Shown: positions 1-13,100, numbered from the stretch's first letter. The stretch: 64,000 nucleotides of DNA from Lanius collurio (GCA_020086605.1 JACBWW010000007.1:25637746-25701745); one strand, 5' to 3'. Numbers and translations: made by a program. The notes: generated from the letters alone by a model not told the origin.

Positions 1-2562
1 ACAGTTTCAAAGATTAATAGGTGAAAAACAACATTATTTTAGAAGCTCCCATCAAGAAAAACAACCCTCCAGAAGATGTCAAAAATAGAAAAGTATGAGT
101 TTTGAGATTAAAGTTTCCAGCTGAGGGAATACCTAAAGAGAAAAAAAATTTGAATGTTGTTGCCTGAGAGATTTTCAGTTATCTGTGCAGATTGAGAAAG
201 GAATTGAGATTCTGTGTGAGGCTACAGGCTCTGCTGCTCAGAGAGCCTCTTTGTTATGAGACTTCTGAACATTGTGCTTGCAATGCCAAGGAAATGGTCC
301 TCGTTATGAAGCAGGATATTCAGGATCCTTCTGAAGTGGTGAAAAAGTGTGAATTAGAGAATTGGTTGGGAGTAAGAAACCCCTTTGTGTGAAGGACCTA
401 GATCTAATCAGAGTTTGACAAGTGTTTGTTTTTCCGTGTTTGGGATGTGAAAAATGTGAAAGAGGTCATAGTTTCATTCCCAAAGTGAAACTGGGCAGGC
501 AGCTGTTGAAATATCTTATAAATGGCACTATGTAATACCACCACTTCAACAAGATACACCAATATTTTTGTGTATCAAGTATTAGGACAGGTTGCAATAC
601 CCTGGTCAGGTGTTCTCACCCCGGTACTTCTGAATTTACACACCATGTGTCTATGTTGCTGGTGAGATCACTGCTGTCATGTGAAAAAGAGGTCACGAAG
701 CATCATTAAGTTTTATTATTCCATCCATGCTCACACTGTGTTTTACTTTGCTAGGCACGTGCTTTACCAAAAGTTCCTTGAAAGAAATGTCCCTTTTCTC
801 AGTTGACTTGCATGTCACATGCTTGTGAGACATGGTATTATCCAGTATGATTAAATGTGAGAGAATCTGTCCCTTGTTTTGAGGACAGAGTGTTCTTTCT
901 TTTTTTCATTTTGAAAAAGCCATAGAATAACCAGGGAAATCATCAAGTCTGATAATGATCAGCTTGGTGAGTGTCTGAGACATTGGCACCCTAATTAGAC
1001 CTCCTTACACTTGTTTGTGATTTGTTCCTGTGCTCACAGTTCTACGAAGTGTTTGATATATATACACAATGCAAGAAAGAAATGGTACACAGTGGTTATG
1101 ATTACCCTTAAGGGTAAATAAATAACACTCTAGTCCTGTAGCAGTAACTGTCTCTTCAAAAGCTGCCCTTTTCTGATAATTAAAGGCCTGTTGGACTCAG
1201 TGTCATTACTCCTACTGATTTCTGTAGGAATCAAGCTGGCCCCTTCTTTTTTACTCTGTTAACTGGAGGCTGTTTTTTCCAGCCAGAATGATGGAAGATG
1301 TGGCAGGAAATGTCTAATCCTGGCTCACAGCTTCCACCATGTCTAATATCCAGAGTTTTCCAGCAGCAGAAGAGTGACAGCAGATTTTCCTCTTCTTTTT
1401 CTGTGATCATAAGCTCTTGTCATATGTGCTCAGTGTTTCCAGTTCCTGCTTCTGCAACTGTGGGAGCCTGGATTTAGCAGGGAACCACTGCAAAACTCAT
1501 GTCTATGTACCTTCTGTGATGGTAGAAACAGCAAGGAATTTAGTTGTTGTAGCACGAGATAAAAAGGGAACAAACTCCTAACCCCTCCTGTGTTAGAAAA
1601 ATGGCACCAAAGTCACTTTATTTATTGCTTTAAACCCAAGCCATTTCTGTAGATCTCTTCCAGTAGCAGAATATCATCCTGTGCTTGTGAATCAACCTTG
1701 CCCTTATTTTCATGGAGTGGTTTGTATTCATATATGTGAGTGGTACATCTTATCTGTGAATGTCTGTGGTGTCTGAAAGAATTGTAAGCTTTTTCTTGCT
1801 CTTTGTTAAATCTTCTTTTCCATCGAATCCTTGATGCTATTTTAATACATCTATAACCATTTGCTTTTTGGAGCACATTCCTTTTTAGCATTGTGTTGAA
1901 TTCAACTCAATAACAGGCAGGGCCCTTGCCATTTGCCAGAAGAGGCTAATTTTGTGATTGTATATTAGACCTGTAATGTGGGTAAAACTTATTACTACTG
2001 CCATAAGCTATTTCAAATCAGCAAAAGTATCTGTGATGTGCATTTTGAATCTTCTTAATAAGAAGAACTGATGGCAGCTGAGCCTCTGCAAATTGAGGGT
2101 TTATCAGTAGTAGAATAAGGAAGGGTAAAAAATTAATATTCTTAAGTAATCTGTACGCCAAGGAAGTCCTTGTTGAGAAACCAGACCATATAGTTGAGAA
2201 GGAAATAATTTTTTTTCTAATTAAGAATCTCTTATTAAAAAAACCCAAACAAATAAACCTGAAGACAGGCAGCAAGAGGAGTCTTCTTTCCCTGAGAAGG
2301 TAGTTTAGTTTTTGATTATCACTTTTCAAATCCTGGTGCTATAATCATGACAAAAGAACAGAATCCTGCTCTGAATACATAAATGGAAAAACCGTGTCAT
2401 ATGCGGAGCAGGGCAGTGAGGTGTGGTGATGGAGGTACCTGTCAGCTGAACTGGGGTGTGTCTTCTCCCAGGTATGCCACCCCCACTTTCACCCTGTGAA
2501 TACTGCTGTCTTATGAAGGGTATCAGCCTTGTGGGTTCCTCCTCTAGAGACTTGTTAGAAGC
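1..2562. other. unique-looking non-coding DNA
   Basis: AT-rich sequence with no recognisable exon, RNA gene or interspersed repeat. Open frames on both strands stay at or below about 103 codons and show no domain. I see nothing further here. Intergenic versus intronic status cannot be told from the sequence alone. Confidence 0.6.
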
Positions 2563-2935
2563 ACAGAATCACTCATGAAAGGGAACTCTCCAGGGACTCA
2601 AAGCAAGCCTGCACTTCAGTGGGGCACAGGTTAGATCACATTGCTCAAGGCCTTTCCCAGAGAAGTCCTGAACAGTTCTTCAGGAAATAGATTCCACATC
2701 CCTTGTGGAAGAACGTGTTCTAGAGTTTGACTGGTCTTCCTGTCAGAAAATTTTCTCCTAATACCTAAGCAAATTCCCCTTGTTGCAACACATGTCTTTT
2801 GCCTCTCATCTTTTTCACTATGAATCTTCAAAAGAAGTGTGGCACTTAATTTGTTCTAGCCTCCTGTTAGGTGGTTGATGACAGTAGTAAGATCCCACCC
2901 TTAGACTCCTCATCTTAAGAATGTTCCAAGATGTA
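2563..2935 (-). mobile_element. old CR1 LINE 3' fragment
   Basis: Read on the minus strand, this is the 3' part of a CR1 non-LTR retrotransposon. On the plus strand it opens with a degraded CACAGAATCACTCATGAAAG segment. It continues through the typical CAGGTTAGATCACATTGCTC and AGAAAATTTTCTCCTAATA blocks, and ends near a stretch resembling CCACCCTTAGACTCCTCATC. It is clearly diverged and carries no intact frame. The short minus-strand open frame at 2631-2831 lies inside it and is a remnant, not a gene. Confidence 0.75.
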
Positions 2936-3974
2936 AAAAAACCCATAAAGAGGCTTTGGTAAGATGGGTGAAGGAAGGAAGGTCATTGATAGGCTGTCAC
3001 GTAAAAGATGGAATATATGTTTAGAAAATATTAGTTACAGAACTAAAAATGTCATGATATGTAGAGCGCAGGTTTCATTTTGGTTTTTTCTGTCAGAGTT
3101 CTGAGAAAGAGAGATGGTCTCTTATTTTAATCACATCTAGCTGTGTAGCCCTACTTGCAATACAGATTTTTATGTCTCCTAGTGTGACCTCGTATCTTCC
3201 AGGTACTAAGACAAGGGAGGGTTTATAAAATACATTGGTAGTATTCTGCTCTCAGCAGCTTTTCACGAATAGAAACATCCAAATCACCTCTTCTTCTTTT
3301 CCCAAAAATCTTTTAGAGGCATCTTTCTTTTGCAGAAGTGCTTTGATATGTATGCAGTGTAGCAGCTGATGTTTGCCACTGTGATAAACAGCAGATTTTA
3401 TCTCCTTGACATCTGTTGCATGACTATCATTCACTGCAATCACAGCGTTTTATACAGCAATATTGCATTGCAAGTAGATACCTCTTGATTTTCAGGCACA
3501 AGTTAGAATGTTTTTAATGCTACTTATTTTAAAATATTTCACACAGGTGAATATCTATGATTTGAATTATTCCCTTCACAGTTTAGCTATTTAAAACCTG
3601 ATCTAGTTGGGTTTTTTGTTGTTGTTGTTTCTCATTCTTTTGTCATTCATCCTCCCTCCATTATTTTAGTGATTGCAGTGTTTTCTATTCTGATATAGCT
3701 AGTAACATGCTGTTGACTGATTCATCTAGGTATGGAAGATTTCAAACAATTGAGTAGCATTTCTTACACCAGCTGGAATATGCCTGTCTTGTTTGATACT
3801 GACACCTTGTCAATAGTCCTTCTTTTTACTTACAGTCCTTCACTGACTTCATTATTCCTCTAACCTGTCACTCCACGCAAAACAAGTCATAATAATTTTC
3901 ACTGTTCAGAACAATTATCATCCTGTATTCTCAAAGAGAGGAACATTTTGAATCGTGTCACTACAGGAACCAAA
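2936..3974. other. unique-looking non-coding DNA
   Basis: No gene or dispersed repeat recognised. A short GTT run sits near 3617-3630 inside a T-rich stretch. Nothing else of note. Confidence 0.55.
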
Positions 3975-4165
3975 GCAGATAAGCGACTGCTCCAGTGTCC
4001 CACCCCTGAGGGATAATGCTGGGTGTTATTGCCAGCTGGACTTTGCACCACTGATGACAGCTCCATCACCTTCCCAGGGACTGAGGCGAGGCTGGCCAGC
4101 CTTTAGTTAGTTACCTGGATCCTCCTGCTTGTCCTTCTTGAAGAGAGATGAAAAGTTCCTACAAA
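3975..4165 (-). mobile_element. CR1 LINE ORF2 reverse-transcriptase scrap
   Basis: On the minus strand the sequence at about 4090-4150 reads FKKDKQEDPGN. It is followed, after a small disruption, by SVPGKVMEL at about 4063-4090. This is the start of the CR1-clade reverse transcriptase (family pattern: IFKKG...DPxNYRPVSLTSVPGKVME). The frame breaks at the expected RPVSL position and the rest is scrambled, so the copy is dead. It lies about 0.5 kb from the CR1 3' end at 4661. The two may be parts of one element on the same strand, but their order (RT scrap at lower coordinate than the 3' end) is wrong for a single collinear copy. Confidence 0.7.
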
Positions 4166-4660
4166 GATTGATGCTTCTGCCATGTTCCTACCATGTTTTA
4201 GAAGAATTATCTTTAAAAAAGATATTTTTAATTCTTGTTTTGACAAGATAAACTGATAATGAAATACTGTGATTTGTAATTCCTTAGACCCCTGGTAACT
4301 TTTTTAGACCAAGAACAGTTGCTAACCTGCAGACGTCCAATAGAGACACTCATTTTAACCAGAAATTGCATATTAGCTGGAGTTTTTAAATACCTTCTGT
4401 TTTCAGCAATGGCAGTCTTTAGGTAGGTATCAGCCAGTCATAATGAGTCGTTGTTGTTCAACTTGCCAGTGTATTCCAGCTTCTCTTCTACTTCTGTTCA
4501 TGGCCTGTCCTTACTACTTGAAATTTCTGATAATAGGTTAGAAACTATATAATTTTGTTGTGAAATGGTGGGAAAGTGTTATTCAAAGAATTCTTTTAAT
4601 TTATTTTCATTGTTGCTTCTTTTTAGCTTTTGCTCATCTTGTCTTGAAATTTGCTAATTT
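4166..4660. other. unique-looking non-coding DNA
   Basis: T-rich spacer between two CR1 fragments. No feature recognised. Confidence 0.5.
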
Positions 4661-4718
4661 ATTAAGGATCATTAGGGTTGGAAAAGACCTCCAAGATCAT
4701 GGAGTCCAATCTTTGACT
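4661..4718 (-). mobile_element. CR1 LINE 3' end, first half of an interrupted copy
   Basis: The plus strand reads AGGGTTGGAAAAGACCTCC followed by AAGATCATGGAGTCCAATC, the reverse complement of the avian CR1 3' end. The copy is interrupted by a solo LTR and resumes at about 5180. This gives a relative order of insertion: CR1 first, LTR second. Confidence 0.85.
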
Positions 4719-4724
4719 GAACAC
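4719..4724. repeat. target-site duplication, left copy of LTR A
   Basis: GAACAC, identical to 5174-5179. A 6-bp duplication is typical of class II (ERVK, betaretrovirus-like) integration. Confidence 0.85.
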
Positions 4725-5173
4725 TCTGGTAATGAGTAGCCTTGTACACTGCTTAATTTCTGTGGTAAATCTTGCCTCTATATGCCTTGGAATATCTCAA
4801 ACCATCTATAGAAAGCTTATATATCCCTCGGCTGTGCAGCTCCACGTAAGCCACTGCCAGCTGTCAGCTGCTCACCAGAAGCAAAGAGATGAAATATAGC
4901 CCAGACCCCGACTATATTCTTAGAATCATTGATTTCCCCATCCCGAGAGAGAGTGCATCTGATCAAGAGGGCAGCTGGGAAAAGAGGCAGAGCCTCTGAG
5001 TGAAGTTACTTTTTTCACAGGGAGGGCGGGAAAGGGGATACCAGGGGTGGAGCTGGGATAAACAACCAACCAGAACAAAGTCTGGGCTACTTGAACTTTA
5101 AACAAAGGAGTATCTCAGAGTCACATGGCAAGTACCTGGGGGGTGGGGGGAACCCAGGGAGTACACTGCAACA
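4725..5173 (-). mobile_element. solo LTR, copy A of a three-copy family (ERVK-like)
   Basis: A 449-bp element collinear with 28546-29015 and 29715-30168. Shared blocks include CCTTGGAATATCTCAAACCA, CTCACCAGAAGCAAAG, AACAACCAACCAGA and ATCTCAGAGTCACATG. On the minus strand it runs from TGTTGCAGTG to ACCAGA. The minus strand is assigned because the two sister copies carry an AATAAA poly(A) signal on that strand. In this copy the signal is lost (GGAAATCAATG where the sisters have GGAATAAATG). There is no internal region on either side, so it is a solitary LTR. It is inserted inside a CR1. Class II assignment is inferred from the 6-bp duplication. The family name is not known to me. Confidence 0.85.
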
Positions 5174-5179
5174 GAACAC
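5174..5179. repeat. target-site duplication, right copy of LTR A
   Basis: GAACAC, a perfect match to the left copy at 4719-4724. Confidence 0.85.
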
Positions 5180-5275
5180 CCCTGTGTCAACTAAACCACA
5201 GCTCTTAGTGCCACGTTGAGTCGTTTCTTGAACACTTCTAGGCTTAGTGACTTCACCACTTCCTTTCCTGTTTTT
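5180..5275 (-). mobile_element. CR1 LINE, second half of the interrupted copy
   Basis: The sequence after the LTR continues the CR1 started at 4661. It holds AACTAAACCACAGCTCTTAG, GTGCCACGTTGAGTC, then CTTGAACACTTCTAGGC and GTGACTTCACCACTTCC, the usual order in minus-strand CR1 copies. It fades out near 5275. Confidence 0.75.
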
Positions 5276-8200
5276 GTATTAGCTGAAGACATTAATCAGG
5301 TTTCTGTTACATCTAGTAATTATTGTCCCTATTCCCTTTTTTCTCTTCTATCTTCATTTCTGCACATTGCCAGTGGTGGCTTGCTGTTTTCCTGATTGAC
5401 TTCTCTTAGGTCAGATTTGTTTCTTCTGAATGAGGTCAACTACACTTCAGTAGATTTTTATCTTTGGTAACGTACCCAGATAATTTCCCCGGTTATTGGC
5501 TTATTTTTTTCTACTCATCATATAATTTTTTCCATGAGGATAAACTTTTCAGACAATTCCATTCTGACGAGAAGAATTCAACTTTAAATGATCTTTTGGG
5601 GAAATCCCAACTATTCATTAGCTGTCTGGAAACAGTGTTGCTCAGTTCAATAAGGGCACTTCTGTTAATTAAGGATAAGAATGAACTTCACCAATGGAAA
5701 ATGAAGAGGAAATATCAGGAGATGAGGAAATGAGAGATTTTCCAGCATGGATTATTTAAAGCAGTGACCCTGAAGTGAACTTTAACTACTCCTACAGACA
5801 GCAAAAATTTCAAAGCATTTGACAATAACCTTTAAGGTGAAGGATGAATGCTGAGGGAGGAAAATACCTCACCCAAGCCACACACACATAAAACCAGTTT
5901 CTGGATTTATAGTTTGCTACAGGGTACTGAAGGTGGTTAACTTGTTCAATTCCTGTAAATCTCTCTATGTGGAATAATTCATCCAGATAGAGAATCAGTG
6001 ATGCTACTTCTATAGTAGCTCTATAGTGTAAAATATCAGATAACTTTCCTAAAGATTATTGATAATATTTTCTTATATTTACTCAGAAATTCACATGTAT
6101 TTCTGATTTCTAAGAGTAAAGTAACTTCTATTTATACCTAGAAGAGAATACTTTCTCAGCCTCAACCTCTCAACCCTAGCCTGAGAGATCTGTTTTTCTA
6201 GCTTTGTTATTCCTGGAAAGAACAGAAATCCACAAGGGCTTTCTCCTTCATAACCTACAGGTTTCTCTACCCTGCAGCCATTCTGAGTATTTAATGAGCT
6301 AGTTACTGAGTCAGATGTAGGAAGGTGATGTATTTACAACAAAATAAAATTGCGAATGAAAGTCTGAAAACTAAAATAGTTATCACTTTATTTCCCTCCC
6401 CATTTTCATCATGATATCATAAATTAAGTTACCTTTAATTGTCTTGGAAAAGCCTTTGTAGCTACAAATCCAAATGGCTATAGCATGAAGACAGTTCATT
6501 CCTCCTCCTAGCCTTTAATTCAGTTTGCACCTCTGCCACTGAATCTCAGCTGAAAAATAAAGCATGATGGAAAAAGACACTGAGGTTTTTTGATATTTCT
6601 AAGTTAGAAACAAAAATGTAACATTTTGAATGGATAATCAGAACTAAAAGAGCTCTTGGTAACTTCCCTTCCAGAATTCTCAAATGCTGAACCTCTTTGC
6701 AGCTCTCAGCTTCATTAATTAATAGTGTTGAACTTGCCCAGAACCACAATCTGTGCCTCAGGATTCTCCCTGACTGTGTTTGGGAGCTCACAGATCCCAA
6801 TGTTGCTGCACTACATTGCATCTGATAAATGCTGGCCTGTGTGATGCCTGCAAGGTGCTGCTCTGCAAAAGTAATGCTAAAGCAAAATCATTTCACAGGC
6901 AATCAGAGAGTGGCTGCTGATCTGGAAGGCTGAATGCACCAATATTCATTATGTTGCATACTCAGTTCTCCTCATCCATTGGAGATGCCATCTGTGCTCA
7001 TGAGAAAATGGAGACAGCGTTTGTAGCCAATCACTGTACATGGGACACAAGGTGGGAAAGTGCTTTGCACTCCATCTCCCTTGGATTCTCTCTTCCCCTG
7101 GACAGTGTTACTTACTAATGTTTTGGGTTGTTGGCTTTTTGTTTTTCCTTCTGAATCTAGAGCTTGCAAAAATGAAAGTACCAACATGAAAGAATCCAAA
7201 TAGATTTTTTTTTTCCAAAAAAATTAGAAAAAAATCCTGAAATCCATTTTCCTGATTTTTTTTTCTGGTTTTCCAAGAAGGATATGGTTACGAAAATGAG
7301 TTGCTTCTGATAGTATTTCTAATTGGAAAATATTTTTAAAGAATTAGATGCATGAAATGGCAGTCTTATTGCTTTTATATTCTTAAGTGAAAAATTACCT
7401 TATTAATTTTCAAATGGTGGAATTCTTTACACAAATGTTAAAAATCAGAGATTGAAAGAGAACATTTCAAATTATTGCTTGATGGAAATTATATTAATTA
7501 TTATATATTTTGAGCATTTGTTCCAATCAAGCAGCAATTCAGATTTCCTTCCAGACATCCTATTTCTCCTCCTTTACTGGTGGAATCACACAGCATTCCT
7601 CTCACAGCCTCTGCAGCCTGATGTGTGCATGAGAGAAGAAGCAGAATGATTTCTATGCATCACGTGAAATGGCTGGCATGGCTGGAATGAATGATGATTA
7701 CCAAGATTTCCATTGTGAAGGCAAATGAGCAGAAAATACTACAGCAGAAAGAATCCTTCAATCTAATGCCAGCACTGGAGTTGTAGCCTTCAAAGGCCCT
7801 TATTCAACTATTCTAATTGTGTGACCACTGCCTTAATGTAATTTTTTTCATTAATGGTCTAGGTCTGTGAAAAGCTAAAAGGTACCAAGGCACAGCCTAT
7901 TAGTATATCTAAAATGCCAGATTCAGGGCCATGTTTCAGCACAACAGCATGGTGTTCTCATGCAACATTCACCAAAGAAACTTCTTTGTAGTGGAAGAAC
8001 AGCCAGCTGTGCTTTCTGTGGAGTAAGGAAGAGGAGTTGGAATAAGGAAGAGCCAAACCTGTCTGTGAGAACACACATGCAGATGTTCTGTCCATTATAA
8101 GTGCTGTTTGAATAAACATCTGATTTTACAACGATCCTAATTTCTTTTCAGCAGAGATGTAATATTAATTTAATAATTTATATATTGTTTTTTATGTTTT

Positions 8201-8349
8201 AAGAAAATGTTTGAAAGCAGCTTGGCTTTGTGTATATGACCCAGAAAGGGCTATACACATCCCAGTTTAAGTATCTCTCCTGTCATTCTTAAGGGAAACA
8301 ATCAAAAAAGAAAGGTGTTAGTTTCATTTAATGCTCAATGCTGCCCAGC

Positions 8350-8365
8350 TTTTTTTTTTTTTTTT
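8350..8365. repeat. oligo(T) tract
   Basis: Sixteen consecutive T residues, 15 bp upstream of a perfect palindrome. No retroposon body is recognisable on either side. Confidence 0.9.
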
Positions 8366-8380
8366 AAATGAATTTCTCAA

Positions 8381-8400
8381 AGCTCCTTTTAAAAGGAGCT
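8381..8400. repeat. perfect 20-bp palindrome
   Basis: AGCTCCTTTTAAAAGGAGCT is its own reverse complement over all 20 bases, with no spacer. Flanking bases do not extend it. Function unknown. Confidence 0.95.
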
Positions 8401-10138
8401 ATTTTTCTTTCAATCTTTAAATTTTACCATTGAAGTTAGGTAAGGTCAAGATCCCTCCCCTCCATACACATTTTTCCCACCTAATTGCAGGCAACTCAAC
8501 TATAATGATTGTTCCAATGACTTGTCTTTTGTGACCAAAATGAACAAGCTAGTTCACACTATCAGCTGTGTCTTAAGATGTTGTGGCCATGCCTCCTAAG
8601 AAATAGGATATGCAGTCTCAGCTTGTGCTATCAGGAGGGATTCTCCAGATTCTCAGATGCTTCTTGTAAATTGATTCTTTTATTGATTCATTATTCCCTG
8701 AATGTAACACATTCTCTGCAAAGGGTAAACAGCAGTGTACTAAGGCATCTCCAAAGCTAGAGGGGATTTCCTGACATATAATCTGTTTACTCATTCACCC
8801 CAGCTAATTGCTAAACCTAAAATTTGAAACTGTCATAAAATTGATGATTAGGAGTTTCTCTGATGATCTAGATATCATTCACAGAGTTTGAGAGAATCAC
8901 ATGAACTAGAAATGTTTCTGTTGTTTTGCCATTTTTATATATCCTTCCATTTTTTTGGCCCTGATGCTTTGAATTTAGAAGTTGCAGTGGCTTTAACAAT
9001 GAGAAGTTTACTGAAGACACCATCTCAAGATATCATTTACTTGAACTCCTACTGCTTTGCATGCTGCTGACCTATTTCAAGACAGTCTACAAAGTCAGAA
9101 TGAACCAACACAATAATTCCTCTAAAAATTTGTCTGAGAAAAAAAATCAAGGCCTTATTTTTAACTTCAGACATCTTCATTAATCCTGCAGCTTTACCGA
9201 GATGTGATATGGATAAATTTGCAAATAAAACATTTTAGTAACAATGCTTTTTAATAATGTTTTTCACTTCTGACTCTTAGGCTGCCTTACCTCTAAAGGG
9301 ATGTAACTTCAGTAATACTTAATATAAAAATTGTCTAGATTTATATTGAATTCTGACCACCAACAACAAAACTTGAAAGAAACAAAAAGGGTAAGTCTTA
9401 AGATGAACAAGAAGAAACTACTATGGGCCAGGCTGGTGATACTTGCTGGAACTCCTTTCCAGAGAAGATAGCCAAGGGAAAGCTGACACAGTTGATAGTT
9501 ACTTTTTCAACACAATGGATCAACTAGGATGTATAGAAATGAAGCCAAAACCACTGATAATTCTGCACTGAGCCATTCTACCCATTCAGATTCTGTCTTC
9601 CTATTTTGTGAAAATCATCACAGAAAGCACGCTATTACAAACCAAGCCAAAATTAATGCTCATAAATATGTGATCAGAGAAAGGCAGAGTCTCCAGATAA
9701 AAGATTAATAATGGCTGAATGGCCTTAACATATTTCCTTTGATTCATGGGAGCATGGTTATTGCACAGGGAAATGCCATTGCTTTCAGATGAAACAAATG
9801 TCTTTGTATTGACTATCGAAAGCAACAGATGTTCTGCAAACCAGTACTTCCACAAAGGGACAGCCTTGGAACTATTTTGTAAACAACCTAGCTTAAATTT
9901 TAATACATGCACTTTGAGGATGGCTGTGTGACAGATGGGTTGGGCAAGCTCTGTAATGCAAAGGGCATCTAACTGAATTTGGAAAGCCTCAAGAAGCCTG
10001 GTTTGTTATTTGGAAAATAAAATCTGTGAGCCCTTGCCAGTGCTTGTACATTTCTGTGTGTGTATGTGCTTTTCTGTGTAAATATTTATGAGAAAATGAG
10101 ACCTCGTTCTTAAAAATGTTTCAAAACCATTATGGATC

Positions 10139-10143
<5 letters not shown>

Positions 10144-10189
<46 letters not shown>
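10144..10189. repeat. (AT)n microsatellite
   Basis: About 23 uninterrupted AT dinucleotides. The minus-strand open frame over it reads as alternating Ile-Tyr and is an artefact. Confidence 0.97.
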
Positions 10190-10192
<3 letters not shown>

Positions 10193-13100
10193 ATTTTCTG
10201 TAAATGTTTTTCCATGTTTGCTTTCTTTCATTAAGTGATGGGCTTATGAATAGATACTTAGTGAAAGCATGGTTTAAAAGCATCTGGGAAACTCCAGTGA
10301 TACTGTGAAGCTATTAAATTGTTGTCCTCAGGGTCTGTCCCTCAGGTGTGATTCCTGCAGCGTGAAGCTTACAAAGATACAGCAGAGCACCATGAGGTCC
10401 TCATCAGCTGAGCGTTTTCTGACACTTCATAATGAGAATGGCAAAAGAGAGGTGCCATTTCAGGGGAACCCCTGGGATGGACAGGTGTCCAGCACACATC
10501 AGATACACATATATCTGTGGGATCGAATTCCTGCCAGCTCTACCTGCTTATTGTCAGGGGATGGTGAGGCTGCCAACTCCCTGACAGTCTGGCACTTGTG
10601 GCAGCATCACTGGATCAGGGGTGGATAGGCCCAGAGTGGGTTGAAATGGGACTCCTGAGCCCCTGAAAGGTGGAGGTGGTGATGGGAGCAGGTATTCGTG
10701 CCCTATTAGTATCCTCAGTACCTACTTGTATCTGACACTTGGTATATCACTGCTCTTGGCCCTCACTGCAGCTTCTGGTGTGCTTCATGGAGACCTCCTA
10801 TTATAAGGACTTTTTCTAGTTCTTGATACACAAGATGCTTTTTCAATACCTGTTGAATGGGTTCAACTGGAAAATAAAGACAAATCTGCACTTTCTTAAT
10901 TTTACACATTGGGTCTGATGGCACCAGGAGAGATGGCAGCTTTCTTTTATAAGAATCTTTGTGTCTACCTATGATCCACAGTTTTAAGTCATTGTATTAT
11001 TTGAGAACTTCCACCTGTTGTTCAGTTTCAAGAAGAAAAGTGATTAAATTCTTTAAAAATGTCTCTTCCCAAACAATACCACAGTGAAGAAAAGAATAGA
11101 TCTCTGGATAAGGTAACTTTCTATGTTATGGAGGTTTTTTTTTTTTTTTCCATTTTTCTTTCATTGTTTCATTTGCAAGGGCAAAGATTGCAGAAGGACT
11201 AAATGTTTTGAAGTTTTGCATATCCTAAGCATCTCTCTCTTGCAAAACAGAAAAAAATATTGAAGTTATGTACTTTTAAAGTCAGTGAACTCTGATTGGC
11301 TTATTTCAGCAGATATCATCATTGACAGACATATCCAGGCAGCACTCTGCTCTTCTGGTACACATATCACTTAAAGGTCAAGCTTTAACAGGGCTCTTGT
11401 GCATATATTTTAAACAGGAGAAATAGTCTGTTGGGACTATACACAAGCACGCGGGGTTATCTGGCCTTGAAGATGGAATTAATGCTTCCTTTATTGAAAG
11501 GGACATAAGCTATGCTTTTAATTTCACTGAATATATGGGCTTTAAGAATGTACTTAAGTGCCTTTCTTGTTGCTCTCAGAGCTGAAGCCTTTGAAAATTA
11601 ATGACTTAGATAGCCAGGCAAAAAAAGGGAAAGGTTATTGATCTGTCACTTGTGAAGTTAGTAGATGAAAAATACCAGGCTGTTTTGGGTAGATCGCAGT
11701 CAAAGAGGAACTATTAAATCTCTCTTAATGCAAGTAATATGTATGAAAAATGGATTGCTGTCTATTTTCACTGACTGGAAAAAGAAAGTATGTTAAGGTG
11801 AACCTGACCATGGTCTTATATAATACTGACTAAATGCCAGTGAGGTAATGTACAGTTAAAAAAAAAAAAAGGCAAAAAAAAGCTAGACTAACCTCCAAAA
11901 CTGCATTAAAATGCATAATTTCCATTTCCAGAGAAACATTTCTTAAGATATATTTGTGTGGATCAAGAAAGTTATTGCTCTGGTATTGCCCTTAGGTAGC
12001 ACATGCAGTAGTGTCATATTACCTCCAGGGACAGCTTGAACAATTGCTGTGCTAGTGCCTTTCTCCTTCAAAGACAGAAATTTGCATTGGATTCAGATAA
12101 GGTTGCATCCTGAATGCAAATATGATCATAATTAATACAAGGCAGGGACAGGCATAGTACTGCTCTATTATGGTTATACTGTAAAATCCATTATGTTTAT
12201 AGGAAGCTCCTGACAGAAATAGCTTGCCTTCTTAAATAGCACTAATGAAAAAGAGGACGAAAAGTCATTGATAAACTGCCACCACCCCTATGTCCTTGCA
12301 ATATATTAGCCCAAAATAGCACACTGACGATGTATAAATCTATGGAATTATGATGGATAAACACGAAGGGTACAAAAGCATGGATTTCCAAGGGCATTTC
12401 CATTATGCAACCCACTACAGTGAGTCAATAGACTTAATATGTCACTGTCTGATAATTAAAAGGGGAGGGTTACTAAGGACATTTTACTTTATTGATTTAT
12501 CAAAGTATTAATGGGAAATTAGCATATTAAGAATTATAACACCCAGAATTGTTTGTCTTTCATTAGAGTTTCTCAACAGTCAGCGAAAAGTTTCAGTTTC
12601 CTCTGACAGGCACAGTGGTGAGTCTCTCAGCTGCTGTTCAAGTCAGTGGCAAAATTCCCAGGGATATTGGAGCAAGATTTCTTGGAATAAAATTGAGGTT
12701 GATGCTATTACCTGTGTCTCCTTTCTCCTAAAGACAAATTGCTTTAACTCTGGGCCAGGAATCTTGGTGTTTATCCACTAGATGCTGCCAGTCACTGCCC
12801 TAAATCTTGCCCAGTGACCTCAAGAGACAACCTGTCCATGTTCACTCCTGGTACCATGATGCCTTGTAGCTCCTGTTGGCATTAACCTCACTTAGACTAG
12901 AGATGCTTGTCCTGTGCCCACTGATCCTTGTGAGCCCCAAACTTAATTCTGTAGGATCAGGATGGATCCATGGCCCCTTCAGGCACAGAGCTGCTCTCAA
13001 TGGCCCAGTCTGCCTTAGTGACTTCTGCACTGTGCTTGGTCCTGAGGTCCTGAAATGAGCTTAAATGAGCTTGATTTTGCTGTGGTTGCAGCCAACCCCA

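Larger units (their letters stand above)
5276..10143. other. unique-looking non-coding DNA
   Basis: Nearly 5 kb of AT-rich sequence with no recognisable repeat family, RNA gene or convincing exon. Open frames stay near or below 100 codons. It contains an oligo-T tract and a perfect palindrome, listed separately. Confidence 0.55.

Noticed and set aside
10006..10215. minus-strand frame with alternating Ile-Tyr residues
   Set aside because: It is a translation of the (AT)n microsatellite.
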